Below are positions 20,383 to 32,774 of a DNA stretch of 64,000 bases, in pieces. Made by a program: the position numbers and the translations under genes. How positions within the stretch are numbered: the first letter of the stretch is position 1; every line of letters begins with the position of its first letter. A model generated the notes under the pieces. The model saw only the letters and a program-made list of their open reading frames with translations, was not told where the DNA came from and ran no database searches. Origin of the DNA: Pseudoxanthomonas spadix (lineage in GTDB: Bacteria > Pseudomonadota > Gammaproteobacteria > Xanthomonadales > Xanthomonadaceae). The DNA is taken from contig NZ_RDQN01000003.1 of assembly GCF_003703395.1 (NCBI RefSeq), forward strand, positions 248,001 to 312,000, read 5' to 3'.

Positions 20383-20727
20383 GGCGTAAAGGCTCCAGGT
20401 GGCGTGCGAAGGGGAGCCCGCATGCTCCGGCCATGGTCGTGAATGCATTGTGCCCATCGGGGCACGTTGGCTTCACGCCATCCAACGCGGCACGGGCGCT
20501 GCGCATGGTCGAAGCGACAGGTGACGGCACGGGGGGCTTGCTTGATTGCGCCGGATGCTGGCCGCGATGGCAGGCGCTGCATGCCGATGGGGCCCTGCGC
20601 GGCGCCTCGCCCCGACGGGCGCCAGAAACCATGGACCAGGCCGGCATCCGATCACCCACGGTGCGTTAACATCGCCGCCGCGGGCGCATGGGCGCCATCG
20701 GAACCTGACGTTGCGGAACGTCTGACC
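20383..20727. other. Divergent intergenic region katE / diguanylate cyclase
   Basis: About 345 bases between divergent starts. GTGCCC-ATC-GGGGCAC at 20451-20466 is a short inverted repeat that could bind a regulator. No convincing -35/-10 pairs, small gene or RNA was recognised. Confidence 0.4.
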
Positions 20728-22218
20728 ATGCGCTACGCCGGCATTGCCCTGGTCCTGACCTTGCTGCACCTGTTGGTGGCTGCCCGCGGCGGCACGCACG
20801 CGGACATCATCGGCCAGCTGCTGCGGATCGGCGTGTTCGCCAGCGGTGTCTGCGCCGCGCTGCAACGACAACGCCGGACCCGGGGCATGGGCCGGGTGTT
20901 GTGGGCGCTGCTGGCGCTCGCGCTGTTGATGCAGGTGTTGTGGGCCGCGTCCATGCTGGCCTCGGTGCTGTGGCCGGCCCATGGGCTGGCGCTGGCGATC
21001 GCCGCCAGCGTGCTCTCGGCGCTGTACACCATCCCTTGCATGTACCTGATCACCAGCGCCTTCACCGGACGCGAGCCACGCCTGGTCAAGGCGCTGGATA
21101 CCGGCATGTCAGTGCTGCTGGCGGCCTTGCTGATCCTGCTGATCTCCACGGTCATGGGTGGGGACACCCCTGGCGATGTGGCCTCGGTCCGGCTGGCGAT
21201 CTGGCATGCCGATGTGATCGATTTCTCGCTGGCGATCCTGGCCACGGTGCGGCTGGTCGGCGCACGCGGGCTGGGCCGGCGTCACTTCTACCTGGCCACC
21301 TCGGCCTTTCTATGGGTCAACGCGATCGCCGCGGCGATCTACAACCGCCTGGACATGGCCGGCCAGACCTGGTGGGGACCGGTGCTGATCGATGTGGCCT
21401 TCGTCCTGGTTGCAGTGCTGGCCTGGCGGCCGCCGCCGACCTGGCTGCGGCGGTACGTGCCCAGCGTGCAGGCCGCGCGCCTGATCGCGGCCTTCGCGCC
21501 GGTGGCCATCGCCCTGGGCGTGCTGATCCTGGGCATCAGCCTGTCGCGGCTGAACTTCATCGGTGGCGCCTCGGCGGTGCTGCTGGCCGCGGTGCTGTAC
21601 GGCCTGCGCGTGGCCGTCATCCAGACCCAGCACGAGGACAAGCAGCAGCTGGCGGACCTGAGCAACCGCCAGTTGCTGCGTCAGCTGGGCGTGGACCCGC
21701 TGACGGCCATCGCCAACCGCGGCGCGCTGGATGCGCGCATGCGCCAGATCCTGGCCAGCGGCGTGAGCTGCTCGCTGATGATGATCGACATCGACTACTT
21801 CAAGCAGTTCAACGACAACCACGGCCACGTGCTGGGTGATCGCTGCCTGGTGCAGGTGGCCGCGGCGCTGAAGGGCGCGCTCCAGCGCAGCAGCGACCTG
21901 GTTGCACGCTATGGCGGCGAGGAGTTCGCCGTGGTCCTGCCCGATGCCAGTGCGCAGGAAACCGAGCAGATGGGCCAGCGCCTGCTGGCCGCGGTGCAAG
22001 GGCTGCACATCGCCCATCCGTCCTCGCCATTGGGTTACGTCACGGTGAGCATCGGCGTGGCAATCGGCCGCCACGACTGGCTGGATGAAGGCGACGCCGT
22101 CACCGCATTGCTCCAGGCTGCCGACCATGCGCTCTACCAGGCCAAGGCCGACGGCCGCAACCGCATCCGCCACGCCGATGGCGACGCCGGCCAGCGTGCG
22201 CCGACATTCGATTTATAG
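20728..22218 (+). CDS. Membrane-bound GGDEF diguanylate cyclase
   Basis: A 496-residue protein. Residues 1-300 contain about eight hydrophobic spans (for example LVLTLLHLLVAA, VLWALLALALLMQVLWAA, FIGGASAVLLAAVLYGL), forming a membrane sensor domain of unknown ligand. The C-terminal GGDEF domain carries LTAIANRGALDARM, MIDIDYFKQFNDNHGH and an intact GGEEF active site at 396-400, preceded five residues earlier by RSSD, the RxxD inhibitory site for product feedback. It therefore should make cyclic-di-GMP. The ATG at 20728 opens directly into the first membrane span; the region further upstream is not protein-like. Confidence 0.9.
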   Translation: MRYAGIALVLTLLHLLVAARGGTHADIIGQLLRIGVFASGVCAALQRQRRTRGMGRVLWALLALALLMQVLWAASMLASVLWPAHGLALAIAASVLSALYTIPCMYLITSAFTGREPRLVKALDTGMSVLLAALLILLISTVMGGDTPGDVASVRLAIWHADVIDFSLAILATVRLVGARGLGRRHFYLATSAFLWVNAIAAAIYNRLDMAGQTWWGPVLIDVAFVLVAVLAWRPPPTWLRRYVPSVQAARLIAAFAPVAIALGVLILGISLSRLNFIGGASAVLLAAVLYGLRVAVIQTQHEDKQQLADLSNRQLLRQLGVDPLTAIANRGALDARMRQILASGVSCSLMMIDIDYFKQFNDNHGHVLGDRCLVQVAAALKGALQRSSDLVARYGGEEFAVVLPDASAQETEQMGQRLLAAVQGLHIAHPSSPLGYVTVSIGVAIGRHDWLDEGDAVTALLQAADHALYQAKADGRNRIRHADGDAGQRAPTFDL

Positions 22219-22228
22219 GCGTGCCCGA

Positions 22229-25144
<2,916 letters not shown>

Positions 25145-25202
25145 GGCAGGCATCCGAAGGGTGGGGCACGCGGTCATCAACGGATGCCTCGGATCTTCAA
25201 GC

Positions 25203-25285
25203 CGTCATCCCCGCCAAGGCAGGGATCCAGCGCCTCCACGGCGTCGCCGCAAAGCCGCTGGGTTCCCGCGTACGCGGGAATGACG
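25203..25285. repeat. MITE-like palindromic element in the gcvP leader
   Basis: The element begins CGTCATCCCCGCCAAGG and ends CGCGGGAATGACG. Its two ends form imperfect inverted repeats of about 30 bases, each itself containing a small palindrome (CCCGCGTACGCGGGA at the right end). This CGTCAT-type dispersed element is common between genes of GC-rich proteobacteria. Here it separates the glycine riboswitch from the gcvP start codon and would be transcribed as a hairpin in the messenger. Confidence 0.7.
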
Positions 25286-25310
25286 ATCGGATCAGGACAT
25301 CCTCTCGCGC

Positions 25311-25508
25311 CCCTCTGTCCTTTTGCCTGAGAGTTTGGAAGCGCGCCGACTGCCGCTTCGTGCCCCTTCGGCGCCGGTGCCGACCCATGCGGGCCGACCG
25401 GTCTCTCCAGAGTGTGTGCTGCCTGCGGTGGTATCGGGCCTGAGCGATTACGGGCGTTGCGCCTTCGGCAGCGGCGATGGCCCTGGGGGCCGGCGCCGCT
25501 TCTCCCAC
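25311..25508 (-). ncRNA. Tandem glycine riboswitch of gcvP
   Basis: Read on the minus strand, aptamer 1 (25506 to about 25410) starts GGGAGAAGCGG and contains GCCGAAGGCGCAACGCCC and CGCTCAGGCCC. Aptamer 2 (25408 to 25311) starts GGAGAGACCGG and contains GCCGAAGGGGCACG and ACTCTCAGGCAAAAGGACAG. These GGAGA, GCCGAAGG and CUCAGGCAAAAGGACAGAG elements are the hallmarks of the gcvT-type glycine riboswitch in its cooperative two-aptamer form. It should act as an ON switch for gcvP, here about 165 bases upstream of the start codon. Confidence 0.9.
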
Positions 25509-25524
25509 CTGAACTACGCGGCCG

Positions 25525-25530
25525 ATTATA
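25525..25530 (-). promoter_or_regulatory. -10 element upstream of the glycine riboswitch
   Basis: A perfect TATAAT on the minus strand, 17 bases before the first aptamer, is well placed to start the riboswitch transcript. The -35 region at the expected distance is poor (CACCCG), so an activator may be needed or this spacing is wrong. Confidence 0.5.
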
Positions 25531-25740
25531 CGGGCCTGCCGGCTGCGCGGGTGCTGTGCACGCGCTCATGGGCGATGCGGTCCCGCAATGGCGTGTTCAG
25601 CCGGCGGCGGTGACCGGCCCGGGGGCAACGCCTATCATGCCGCCTCTTCCCACCAGCGTCGGCCCGTGCCTTGTCCTTGGCGCGGCCTGCGTCGTGTCGC
25701 CGCCGGACACCGGTCGCGGCGGTCCCTTCCAGGATGTCCC

Positions 25741-26991
25741 ATGCCGTTGCCTGCCACCTCGACCCGTCGGCTTGCCCTGTTGCTGGCGGGGCTGGCGATG
25801 TTCGGCCCGTTCACCATCGACACCATCTTCCCGGCGTTCCCGCAGCTGGCCCAGCGCCTGAGCGTGGACCAGGTGGCGGTGCAGCAGACGGTGAGCGTGT
25901 ACCTGGCGGCCTATGCGGTGATGAGCCTGGCCCACGGCGCGTTGTCCGACGCGTTCGGCCGCAGGCGGGTGATCCTGGGCGGGCTGGTGGTGTTCGTGAT
26001 TGCCTCGGCCGGTTGCGCGCTGTCGCCTGACCTGGGCACGCTGCTGGCATTCCGCGCCCTGCAGGGCTTCTCGGCCGGGGTCGGCATGATCGTCGGCCGT
26101 GCGGTCATCCGCGACCTTTACAGCGGGCACCTGGCGCAGAAGCTGATGAGCCAGGTGTCGATGATCTTCGGCATCGCCCCGGCCATCGCGCCGATCATCG
26201 GCGGCTGGATCCTGGGCGCCGGCGCGGGCTGGCCGGTGATCTTCTGGTTCCTGGTCGCCTTCGGTGTGGTGCTGCTGCTGGCCACGGCGGTATGGCTGCC
26301 GGAAACGCACCCACCGGCATCGCGCACGCCGCTGTCGGTGACCGGCCTGTGGCGAGGCTATACGGGGATTGCGCGGGACCGCCGCTTCCAGCGGCTGGCC
26401 GCCGTCGGCGCACTGATGTTCGCCGGCATCTTCCTGTATATCGCCTCGGCGCCGGTGTTCGTGCTGGAGTTGTTGCACAAGACCGAGCAGGACTTTGCCT
26501 GGCTGTTCATCCCCACCATCGGCGGCATGACCCTGGGCTCGTGGTTGTCCGGGCGCATGGCCGGCAGGATGAAGCCGGCCGCGCAGGCGCGCGTGGGCTT
26601 TGTCTGTTGCGCGGTGGCCAGCGTGGCCAGCATCGGCTATGCCGCGCTGTCCAGCACGTTCGTCGTGCCGTGGGCAGTGCTGCCGATCCTGCTTGCCGGC
26701 ACCGGCATGGGCCTGGTGTTCCCGATCGTGGCGCTGGCCGTGCTGGACCTGTATCCACGCCAGCGCGGGTTGGCCTCGTCGTTGCAGGCCTTCGTGCAAC
26801 TGACCTGCAATGCCATCGTCGCCGGCGTGCTTTCGCCCCTGGTCGCGCACGATCCGCTGAAGCTGTCATTGGGTGCGAGCGCGTTCTTCACCGCTGGCTG
26901 GCTGTGCTGGAAGGCCGACCGGCGTGCCGGCCGACGCCTGCAGCGCCAGGGTGCAATCGCGACACGGCTGGAATCGACCGACGGCGCCTGA
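25741..26991 (+). CDS. Bcr/CflA family drug efflux MFS transporter
   Basis: A 416-residue inner-membrane pump with twelve hydrophobic spans, matching the Bcr/CflA (bicyclomycin/florfenicol resistance) branch. The first helix contains FGPFTIDTIFPAFPQLA, then the motif A loop GALSDAFGRRRVILGG, RALQGFSAGVGMIVGRAVIRD, and the antiporter motif APAIAPIIGGWIL. Substrates are not predictable. The ATG at 25741 fits homologues; an upstream extension is low complexity. It is divergent from gcvP and its riboswitch. Confidence 0.88.
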   Translation: MPLPATSTRRLALLLAGLAMFGPFTIDTIFPAFPQLAQRLSVDQVAVQQTVSVYLAAYAVMSLAHGALSDAFGRRRVILGGLVVFVIASAGCALSPDLGTLLAFRALQGFSAGVGMIVGRAVIRDLYSGHLAQKLMSQVSMIFGIAPAIAPIIGGWILGAGAGWPVIFWFLVAFGVVLLLATAVWLPETHPPASRTPLSVTGLWRGYTGIARDRRFQRLAAVGALMFAGIFLYIASAPVFVLELLHKTEQDFAWLFIPTIGGMTLGSWLSGRMAGRMKPAAQARVGFVCCAVASVASIGYAALSSTFVVPWAVLPILLAGTGMGLVFPIVALAVLDLYPRQRGLASSLQAFVQLTCNAIVAGVLSPLVAHDPLKLSLGASAFFTAGWLCWKADRRAGRRLQRQGAIATRLESTDGA

Positions 26992-27062
26992 GCGCGGACG
27001 GCCTGTGCAGGAGGAGGGCTTGCACCAAACCCGGCCCTGCGCGCAGGCAGCGCGCGGTTGCG

Positions 27063-28253
27063 CTAGACCGCTTGCCCTGCGGCGTGCCCGGAGGCCCAGG
27101 CCCACTGGAAGTTGTAGCCACCCAGCCAGCCGGTCACATCCAGCACCTCGCCGACGAAGTACAGGCCCGGCGCGCGCCTGGATTCGAAGGTGGCTTGCGA
27201 GACCTCGCGGGTGTCCACCCCGCCCAGGGTCACCTCGGCGGTGCGATAGCCCTCGGTGCCGCTGGCCACCAGCGGCCAGGCGCGCAGCAGCTGCGCGGCC
27301 TGGCGCAGTTGTGCTGGGTTGAACTGTTTCATCGGCCTGTTGGGCAGCCAGTGTTCGCACAGGCGCTGGGCGAACCGGCGCGGCAGCAGGTCGCCCAGCA
27401 CGGTCTTCAGCTCGGCTGCCGGGCGCGCGGCGCGCTGGGCCTGCAGCAGGTCCAGTGCGTCCTGGCCGGGCAGCAGGTCCAGGTGCAGCGGCTGGCCGGG
27501 CTGCCAGTAGGAGGAGATTTGCAGGATCGCCGGGCCGCTGACGCCGCGGTGGGTGAACAGCATCGCGTTCTCGAACGCGGTCCTGCCGCTTGTCACGCGC
27601 ACCGGCAAGGCCACCCCGGCCAGGTCGGCCAGCTGTTCCTGCGGCTTGCCGCTCAAGGTCAGCGGCACCAGCCCGGCCCGCGTGGGCAGCAGGGTGTGGC
27701 CGAACTGTCTGGCCAGCGCGTAGCCGAAGCCCGACGCCCCCATCGAGGGGATCGACAGGCCGCCGCTGGCCACCACCAGCGCGGGCGCAGCGAACGCCCC
27801 GTGCGCGCTGTGCACCAGATAGCCGCCGCCTTCGTGCACGGTCACCTGCTCGATGCTGCAGCCGGTGGCGATGTGGACCCCGGCCTGTTCGCATTCGGCC
27901 AGCAGCATGGCCACGATCTGCCTGGACGAATCGTCACAGAACAGCTGGCCCAGTTCCTTTTCGTGGTAGGCGATGCGGTGGCTTTCGACCAGGGCGATGA
28001 AATCGCGCGGGGTGTAGCGGGCCAGCGCCGAGCGGCAGAAATGCGGGTTGCTGGACAGGTAGTTGGCCGGGCTGGCGCCGGTATTGGTGAAGTTGCAGCG
28101 CCCGCCGCCGGACATCAGGATCTTCTTGCCGACCCGGTTGGCGTGTTCGATCACCAGCACCGAGCGACCGCGCGCGCCGGCGGTGGCCGCGCACATCAGG
28201 CCCGCCGCGCCGCCGCCGATGACCAGCACGTCGTGGCTGAAGCCGGACGCCAT
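27063..28253 (-). CDS. BaiN/HI0933-like NAD(P)/FAD-dependent oxidoreductase
   Basis: A 396-residue flavoprotein starting HDVLVIGGGAAGLMCAATAG, the FAD-binding Rossmann motif, followed by GKKILMSGGGRCNFTN, the HI0933 family signature. Near the C-terminus it has TLGGVDT and GLYFVGEVLDVTGWLGGYNFQWAWASG, also diagnostic. The family includes BaiN (bile-acid flavoenzyme), but in most bacteria the substrate is unknown. It starts 2 bases after the yaeQ stop and is probably co-transcribed with yaeQ. Confidence 0.88.
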   Translation of the reverse strand: MASGFSHDVLVIGGGAAGLMCAATAGARGRSVLVIEHANRVGKKILMSGGGRCNFTNTGASPANYLSSNPHFCRSALARYTPRDFIALVESHRIAYHEKELGQLFCDDSSRQIVAMLLAECEQAGVHIATGCSIEQVTVHEGGGYLVHSAHGAFAAPALVVASGGLSIPSMGASGFGYALARQFGHTLLPTRAGLVPLTLSGKPQEQLADLAGVALPVRVTSGRTAFENAMLFTHRGVSGPAILQISSYWQPGQPLHLDLLPGQDALDLLQAQRAARPAAELKTVLGDLLPRRFAQRLCEHWLPNRPMKQFNPAQLRQAAQLLRAWPLVASGTEGYRTAEVTLGGVDTREVSQATFESRRAPGLYFVGEVLDVTGWLGGYNFQWAWASGHAAGQAV

Positions 28254-28255
28254 CT

Positions 28256-28804
28256 TCAGGCCGGCGGCGCGTGCCGGATCGTCGGGACCAGCACCAGCTG
28301 CAATGCATCGCCCATCAGCTGGGTTTCGCCATCCTGGGTCAGCACGTCCAGGCGCATGGTGCGCTGGAGCGTATCGGCCAGCTGCCTGACCTGCGCGTGC
28401 GGCAGGTCGATCACGGTCAGTTGCTTCATCCGCTTGAGCGAGGCGGCGTTCCTGGACCACCACACATCGCCGGGATTGCCGCTGTAGTTGAGCACCACCA
28501 CCTGGCGCGAACGGCCGGCCGCCTTGCGCAGGCGGCTCTCGTCCGGCTGGCCCAGCTCGATCCATTGCTCGATCTGGCCGCTGTAGTCGCGCCGCCACAG
28601 GTCCGGTTCGTCCTCGTTGCTCAGGCCGCGGCCGAATTCCAGGCGCTCGTCGGCGTGCAGGATGAAGGCCAGCAAGCGCGCCGCCAGGCGCTCGTCGGTC
28701 TCGGAAGGATGCTGGGCCAGGGTCAGCGCGTGGCTGGCGTAGTGGTTGCGGTCGATGTCGCTGATCTGCAACTCGACCTTGCGAATCGTGGCGGAAAGGG
28801 CCAT
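28256..28804 (-). CDS. yaeQ: YaeQ family protein
   Basis: A 182-residue protein matching YaeQ throughout: it begins MALSATIRKVELQISDIDRNHY and has HPSETDERLAARLLAFILHA, SNEDEPDLWRRDYSG and VIDLP. YaeQ has a PD-(D/E)XK nuclease-like fold, and the E. coli protein was once linked to suppression of RfaH loss; its true function is unsettled. The next gene, a BaiN-like flavoprotein, follows after 2 bases. Confidence 0.9.
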   Translation of the reverse strand: MALSATIRKVELQISDIDRNHYASHALTLAQHPSETDERLAARLLAFILHADERLEFGRGLSNEDEPDLWRRDYSGQIEQWIELGQPDESRLRKAAGRSRQVVVLNYSGNPGDVWWSRNAASLKRMKQLTVIDLPHAQVRQLADTLQRTMRLDVLTQDGETQLMGDALQLVLVPTIRHAPPA

Positions 28805-28875
28805 GCCGGTACCGATGAAGAACAGGCGTCATGATATGGCCAGTTCGCCTCGATGCGCGCCGGAGCAGACGCCTG

Positions 28876-29757
28876 ATGGAAAACCCGCCGTCTCCCGCCT
28901 CGATTCCCGCTCGCCTGCAGCTGGCGCCCGGCCCGTGGACCACGCTGCTGGAAGGGCTGTGCGCGCGCTTTCCCTGGATTTCGGCCATGCAGTGGCAGGA
29001 CCGGTTCGCCCGGGGCCGCGTTCAGGATCGCGGCGGCCGCGCCCTTGCGCCAGGCGATCGGTGGCGGGCGGGGCAGGAGATCGTCTATTTCCGCGAGGTT
29101 GCCCATGAACCGGTGATCCCGTTCAGCGAAACCATCCTCCACCACGATGAGCACCTGCTGGTGGCCGACAAGCCGCACTTCCTGCCGGTGGTCCCGGCCG
29201 GGCGTTTCGTGCGCGAAACCCTGCTGGCCCGGCTGCAGGCGCGCACCGGCTGCGCCACGCTGGTGCCGTTGCACCGGATCGACCGTGACACGGCTGGCCT
29301 GGTGCTGTTCTCGACCGATCCGGCCACGCGCGGGGCCTACCAGGCGCTGTTCCGCGAGCGCCGCATCGACAAGGGTTACGAGGCCCTGGCGCCGCCGTTG
29401 CCGGACCAGGGATTTCCGCTGGAACGGCGCAGCCGGCTGCAGCGTGGCACGCCGTTCTTCCGTACCGAGGAAGGCCAGGGCCCGGCCAACAGCCTGACCC
29501 GCATCGAGGTGCTCGAACGTGGCCAGATCCACTGGCGCTACGCGCTGACCCCGGTCAGCGGCCGCAAGCACCAGCTGCGCGTGCACATGGCGGCCCTGGG
29601 CGCCCCGATCTGCAACGACCGCTGCTATCCGCTCCTGCAGGCTGAAACGCCGGATGATTTCAGCCGTCCGCTGCAACTGTTGGCCTGCAGCCTGGGTTTC
29701 CTCGATCCGGTTTGTGGTGCAACGCGCCATTTCCGCAGCAGGCTTGCGCTGGCGTAA
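28876..29757 (+). CDS. RluA-family pseudouridine synthase
   Basis: A 293-residue enzyme that isomerises uridine in rRNA or tRNA. The catalytic motif HRIDRDTAGLVLFS carries the essential Asp; the preceding LLVADKPHFLPVVP and the later SGRKHQLRVHMAALGAPI are also conserved. An N-terminal extension (residues 1-90) resembles that of the TruC/RluA-type subgroup with an AT-rich WQDRF-type S4-like region. The specific target base is not predictable. It is divergent from yaeQ, only about 70 bases away, so the two promoters overlap. Confidence 0.88.
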   Translation: MENPPSPASIPARLQLAPGPWTTLLEGLCARFPWISAMQWQDRFARGRVQDRGGRALAPGDRWRAGQEIVYFREVAHEPVIPFSETILHHDEHLLVADKPHFLPVVPAGRFVRETLLARLQARTGCATLVPLHRIDRDTAGLVLFSTDPATRGAYQALFRERRIDKGYEALAPPLPDQGFPLERRSRLQRGTPFFRTEEGQGPANSLTRIEVLERGQIHWRYALTPVSGRKHQLRVHMAALGAPICNDRCYPLLQAETPDDFSRPLQLLACSLGFLDPVCGATRHFRSRLALA

Positions 29758-30082
29758 CGGCGGCCCGGGAGCATCGCGTCAATTCACAACCGTATGAATT
29801 AAAAGTAATTTTTGTTGGTTTTCCAAACCTGGCTGCGGCCGGTCCGCGCCTGCGCCGAACGAACCGATGAACGGGCTTGCATTTGTGTTGGCTTTTTCCC
29901 CGCAACCTGCGTATGGTGCGCCCACTGTGCTTGCCAGGCTCACCCGTAAATCGTGAGACCTGATGCGGTAGATCGCTAGATCGCTACATCGTTTGCGTTT
30001 TTCCTACGCCTGCAAACCCAGTCTCAGCCGCGGTTCTTCGTGGTTGTGATTACCCATCAACATGTTTCCAGGAGTAGTAAAA
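29758..30082 (+). promoter_or_regulatory. Long AT-rich leader of the cold-shock gene
   Basis: This 325-base stretch is clearly less GC-rich than its neighbours. A possible promoter is TTGGCT (29888-29893), an 18-base spacer and TATGGT (29912-29917), which would give an untranslated leader of about 160 bases. Long leaders that refold at low temperature are known for cspA-type genes. A direct repeat AGATCGCT at about 29970-29985 and the pyrimidine run near 30000 are visible. The promoter call is tentative. Confidence 0.4.
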
Positions 30083-30298
30083 ATGTCCGATAACCAGCGC
30101 CAGCAGGGCACCGTCAAGTGGTTCAACGATGCCAAGGGCTTTGGCTTCATCACCCCGCAGAGCGGCCCGGACCTGTTCGTGCATTTCCGCGCGATCCAGG
30201 GCACCGGCTTCAAGTCGCTCAAGGAAGGCCAGGCCGTGACCTTCGTGGCCGTGCAGGGCCAGAAGGGCATGCAGGCTGACCAGGTGCAGCCGGTCTGA
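30083..30298 (+). CDS. Cold-shock protein, CspA family
   Basis: A 71-residue single OB-fold protein with both RNA-binding motifs: RNP1 as KGFGFITP and RNP2 as LFVHFRAI, starting [13 protein letters not shown] after a short polar N-terminus. Such proteins melt RNA structure and may be cold-induced or constitutive. The ribosome site CCAGGAG is strong. A hairpin terminator follows the stop, so the gene is monocistronic. Confidence 0.95.
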   Translation: MSDNQRQQGTVKWFNDAKGFGFITPQSGPDLFVHFRAIQGTGFKSLKEGQAVTFVAVQGQKGMQADQVQPV

Positions 30299-30333
30299 TC
30301 GACCGCTTCATCGCCTCACACGCAGCATAAAAG

Positions 30334-30360
30334 ACGCCGGGCCTGTCCCGGCGTTTTTTT
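30334..30360 (+). terminator. Rho-independent terminator of the cold-shock gene
   Basis: ACGCCGGG (30334-30341), loop CCTGT and CCCGGCGT (30347-30354) form a perfect 8-bp stem followed by a run of T residues, 36 bases after the stop codon. Confidence 0.92.
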
Positions 30361-30448
30361 ATGCGCCGCTTGCAAGGGCTTGCCGTTGAACGCAGCGGCG
30401 TGCGCCTGGTTTGGCTGCCCTGCAGGCATGGGCGCGTAGGCTGTGCGC

Positions 30449-32005
30449 ATGCAACTGAACTTCGACAACCGCTTGCTGCGTGAATTGCCGGGCGACCCGG
30501 TGTCCGGGCCGCAGGTGCGCCAGGTCCGCGGCGCGCTGTGGTCGCAGGTCGCACCGACCGCCGTGGCCGCCCCGCGGGTACTGGCCTGGTCGGCCGAGGT
30601 GGCCGACCTGCTGGGGCTGAGCGCAGGCGACATCGCCGATCCGCAGTTCGCCCAGGTGTTCGGCGGCAACGCGCTGCTGCCGGGGATGGCGCCGTATGCC
30701 ACCAACTACGGCGGCCATCAGTTCGGCAACTGGGCCGGGCAGTTGGGCGATGGCCGGGCGATCTGCCTGGGCGAGGTCATTGCGGCCGATGGTTCGCGCC
30801 AGGAGCTGCAGCTCAAGGGCGCCGGCCCCACGCCGTACTCGCGCTTCGCCGATGGCCGGGCGGTGCTGCGCTCGTCGATTCGCGAGTTCCTGTGCAGCGA
30901 GGCGATGGCGCACCTGGGGGTGCCGACCACGCGCGCGCTGTGCCTGATCGGGACCGGCGAGGCGGTGGTGCGCGACATGTTCTACGACGGCCACGCCGCG
31001 CCCGAACCGGGCGCTGTGGTCTGCCGGGTGGCGCCGTCGTTTCTGCGCTTCGGCCATTTCGAACTGCCGGCCTCGCGCGGCGAGTCCGCGTTGCTGCGGC
31101 AGCTGGTGGACTTCACCATCGCCCGCGATTTCCCGCACCTGGACGGGCCGGCGGGCCAGGCCCGCGATGCGGCCTGGTTCGCCGAGGTCTGCACGCGCAC
31201 GGCCACGCTGATGGCGCACTGGATGCGGGTGGGCTTCGTGCACGGGGTGATGAACACCGACAATCTGTCGATCACCGGCCTGACCATCGACTACGGCCCC
31301 TATGGCTGGATCGACGATTTCGACCTGGACTGGACGCCCAACACCACCGATGCCAGCGGCCGGCGCTACCGCTTCGGCTGGCAGCCGCAGGTGGCGTTCT
31401 GGAACCTGAGCCGGCTGGCCGGTGCGCTGGCGCCGTTGTTCGCCGACGCCGCGCCGCTGGAGGACGCGCTGCGGGGCTACGCCGACGCCTATGCCGCGGC
31501 CGAGAGGGCCACCATCGCGGCCAAGCTGGGGCTGGCCGAATGCGGACCGGCCGACCAGGCCCTGATGGCCGATCTGCATGCGCTGCTGCAACAGGCCGAA
31601 GTGGACATGACCCTGTTCTTCCGCGGCCTGGGCGAGCACGCGCCGGGTGCGCAGGCACTGCAAGGGCTGCGCGAGGCGTTCTACGACGATGCCAAGTACC
31701 AGGCGCATGCCGGCGCGTTCGGTGCGTGGCTGGAGCGCTACGCGCAGCGCTGTGCGCAGGAGGGCAGCGAGGATGCGCGCCGCGCCCGGATGCGCGCGGC
31801 CAATCCGCGCTACGTGCTGCGCAACTACCTGGCCCAGCAGGCGATCGACCGCGCCCACGCCGGCGATCTGGGCGGCGTGCACGCGTTGCTGGAGGTGCTG
31901 CGCCATCCGTACGACGACCAGCCCGGACGCGAGGCATTCGCGCGCAAGCGCCCGGACTGGGCGCGTTCCGCGCCCGGCTGCTCGATGCTCTCGTGCAGTT
32001 CCTGA
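30449..32005 (+). CDS. selO: SelO (YdiU) protein adenylyltransferase
   Basis: A 518-residue pseudokinase that transfers AMP from ATP to proteins and is linked to redox homeostasis. The hallmark [18 protein letters not shown] and [22 protein letters not shown] are present, as are [13 protein letters not shown] and [12 protein letters not shown] (metal and ATP contacts). The C-terminus ends GCSMLSCSS, where animal homologues carry selenocysteine; the cysteines support the redox-switch idea known from E. coli. The ATG at 30449 is used; a GTG two codons earlier is possible. Confidence 0.93.
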   Translation: MQLNFDNRLLRELPGDPVSGPQVRQVRGALWSQVAPTAVAAPRVLAWSAEVADLLGLSAGDIADPQFAQVFGGNALLPGMAPYATNYGGHQFGNWAGQLGDGRAICLGEVIAADGSRQELQLKGAGPTPYSRFADGRAVLRSSIREFLCSEAMAHLGVPTTRALCLIGTGEAVVRDMFYDGHAAPEPGAVVCRVAPSFLRFGHFELPASRGESALLRQLVDFTIARDFPHLDGPAGQARDAAWFAEVCTRTATLMAHWMRVGFVHGVMNTDNLSITGLTIDYGPYGWIDDFDLDWTPNTTDASGRRYRFGWQPQVAFWNLSRLAGALAPLFADAAPLEDALRGYADAYAAAERATIAAKLGLAECGPADQALMADLHALLQQAEVDMTLFFRGLGEHAPGAQALQGLREAFYDDAKYQAHAGAFGAWLERYAQRCAQEGSEDARRARMRAANPRYVLRNYLAQQAIDRAHAGDLGGVHALLEVLRHPYDDQPGREAFARKRPDWARSAPGCSMLSCSS

Positions 32006-32080
32006 TCGCTGCTGCACCGCTGCGGCTGGCACCGCCGGTCATGTGCAGTAGGATCGGCCTTCATCCAGGAACGTGAGAGC

Positions 32081-32614
32081 GTGATGTACGGCCAAACCGA
32101 GTGGGCGGGCCTGATCCGCGATGTGCCCGATTTCCCCAGGCCGGGAATCCTGTTCAAGGACATCACCCCGATGCTGGCCAACGCCGCGGCCTTCGCCGCG
32201 GCCACCGGCGCGCTGGCCGAACCCTGGCGCGACGCCGGCGTGCAGGCGGTGCTGGGCATCGAATCGCGCGGGTTCATCCTGGGCGCGGCCCTGGCGCGGG
32301 CGTTGAAGAGCGGTTTCGTGCCGGTGCGCAAGCCCGGCAAGCTGCCCGGATCGGTGCTGACGGTGGAATACGGGCTCGAATACGGCAAGGACACCTTGCA
32401 GCTGCGCGCCGATGCGGTCGCGCCCGGCACCCGCGTCCTGATCGTCGACGACGTGCTGGCCTCCGGCGGCACCTTGCACGCGGCGCTGTCGCTGGCCCGC
32501 CAGCAGGGCTGCGACGTGCTCGGTGCGGCGGTGCTGATCGAACTGCAGTCGCTGGGTGGCCGTGGGCGCTGGCAGGCGGATCTGCCGCTGACTGCGACGC
32601 TGCGCTTTCCCTGA
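32081..32614 (+). CDS. apt: Adenine phosphoribosyltransferase
   Basis: A 177-residue purine salvage enzyme that makes AMP from adenine and PRPP. The N-terminal IRDVPDFPRPGILFKDITPML is diagnostic, with IESRGFI and the PRPP-binding loop VLIVDDVLASGGT. The GTG at 32081, ten bases after AGGA, is used; ATG 32084 is one codon later and equally possible. It follows selO by 75 bases and may be co-transcribed. It converges on dbpA. Confidence 0.93.
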   Translation: MMYGQTEWAGLIRDVPDFPRPGILFKDITPMLANAAAFAAATGALAEPWRDAGVQAVLGIESRGFILGAALARALKSGFVPVRKPGKLPGSVLTVEYGLEYGKDTLQLRADAVAPGTRVLIVDDVLASGGTLHAALSLARQQGCDVLGAAVLIELQSLGGRGRWQADLPLTATLRFP

Positions 32615-32774
32615 ATGCTCCCGGCAGCAGGCTGGGACCCCTTTGTTGCAGGGGCGGACCTGCTGCGATTGCTTGCCGGGGCTGCGCCGCCCTGGTGCGG
32701 ATCCGGGAGAAAGGTCCCAACGGACCAGACTCGGGGCTGCATGCGCTTGGGCTTGCGCCGCGGGACGATGATTT

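Noticed and set aside
20443-20727. N-terminal extension of the diguanylate cyclase
   Set aside because: Translated sequence is not protein-like and precedes the first membrane span at ATG 20728.
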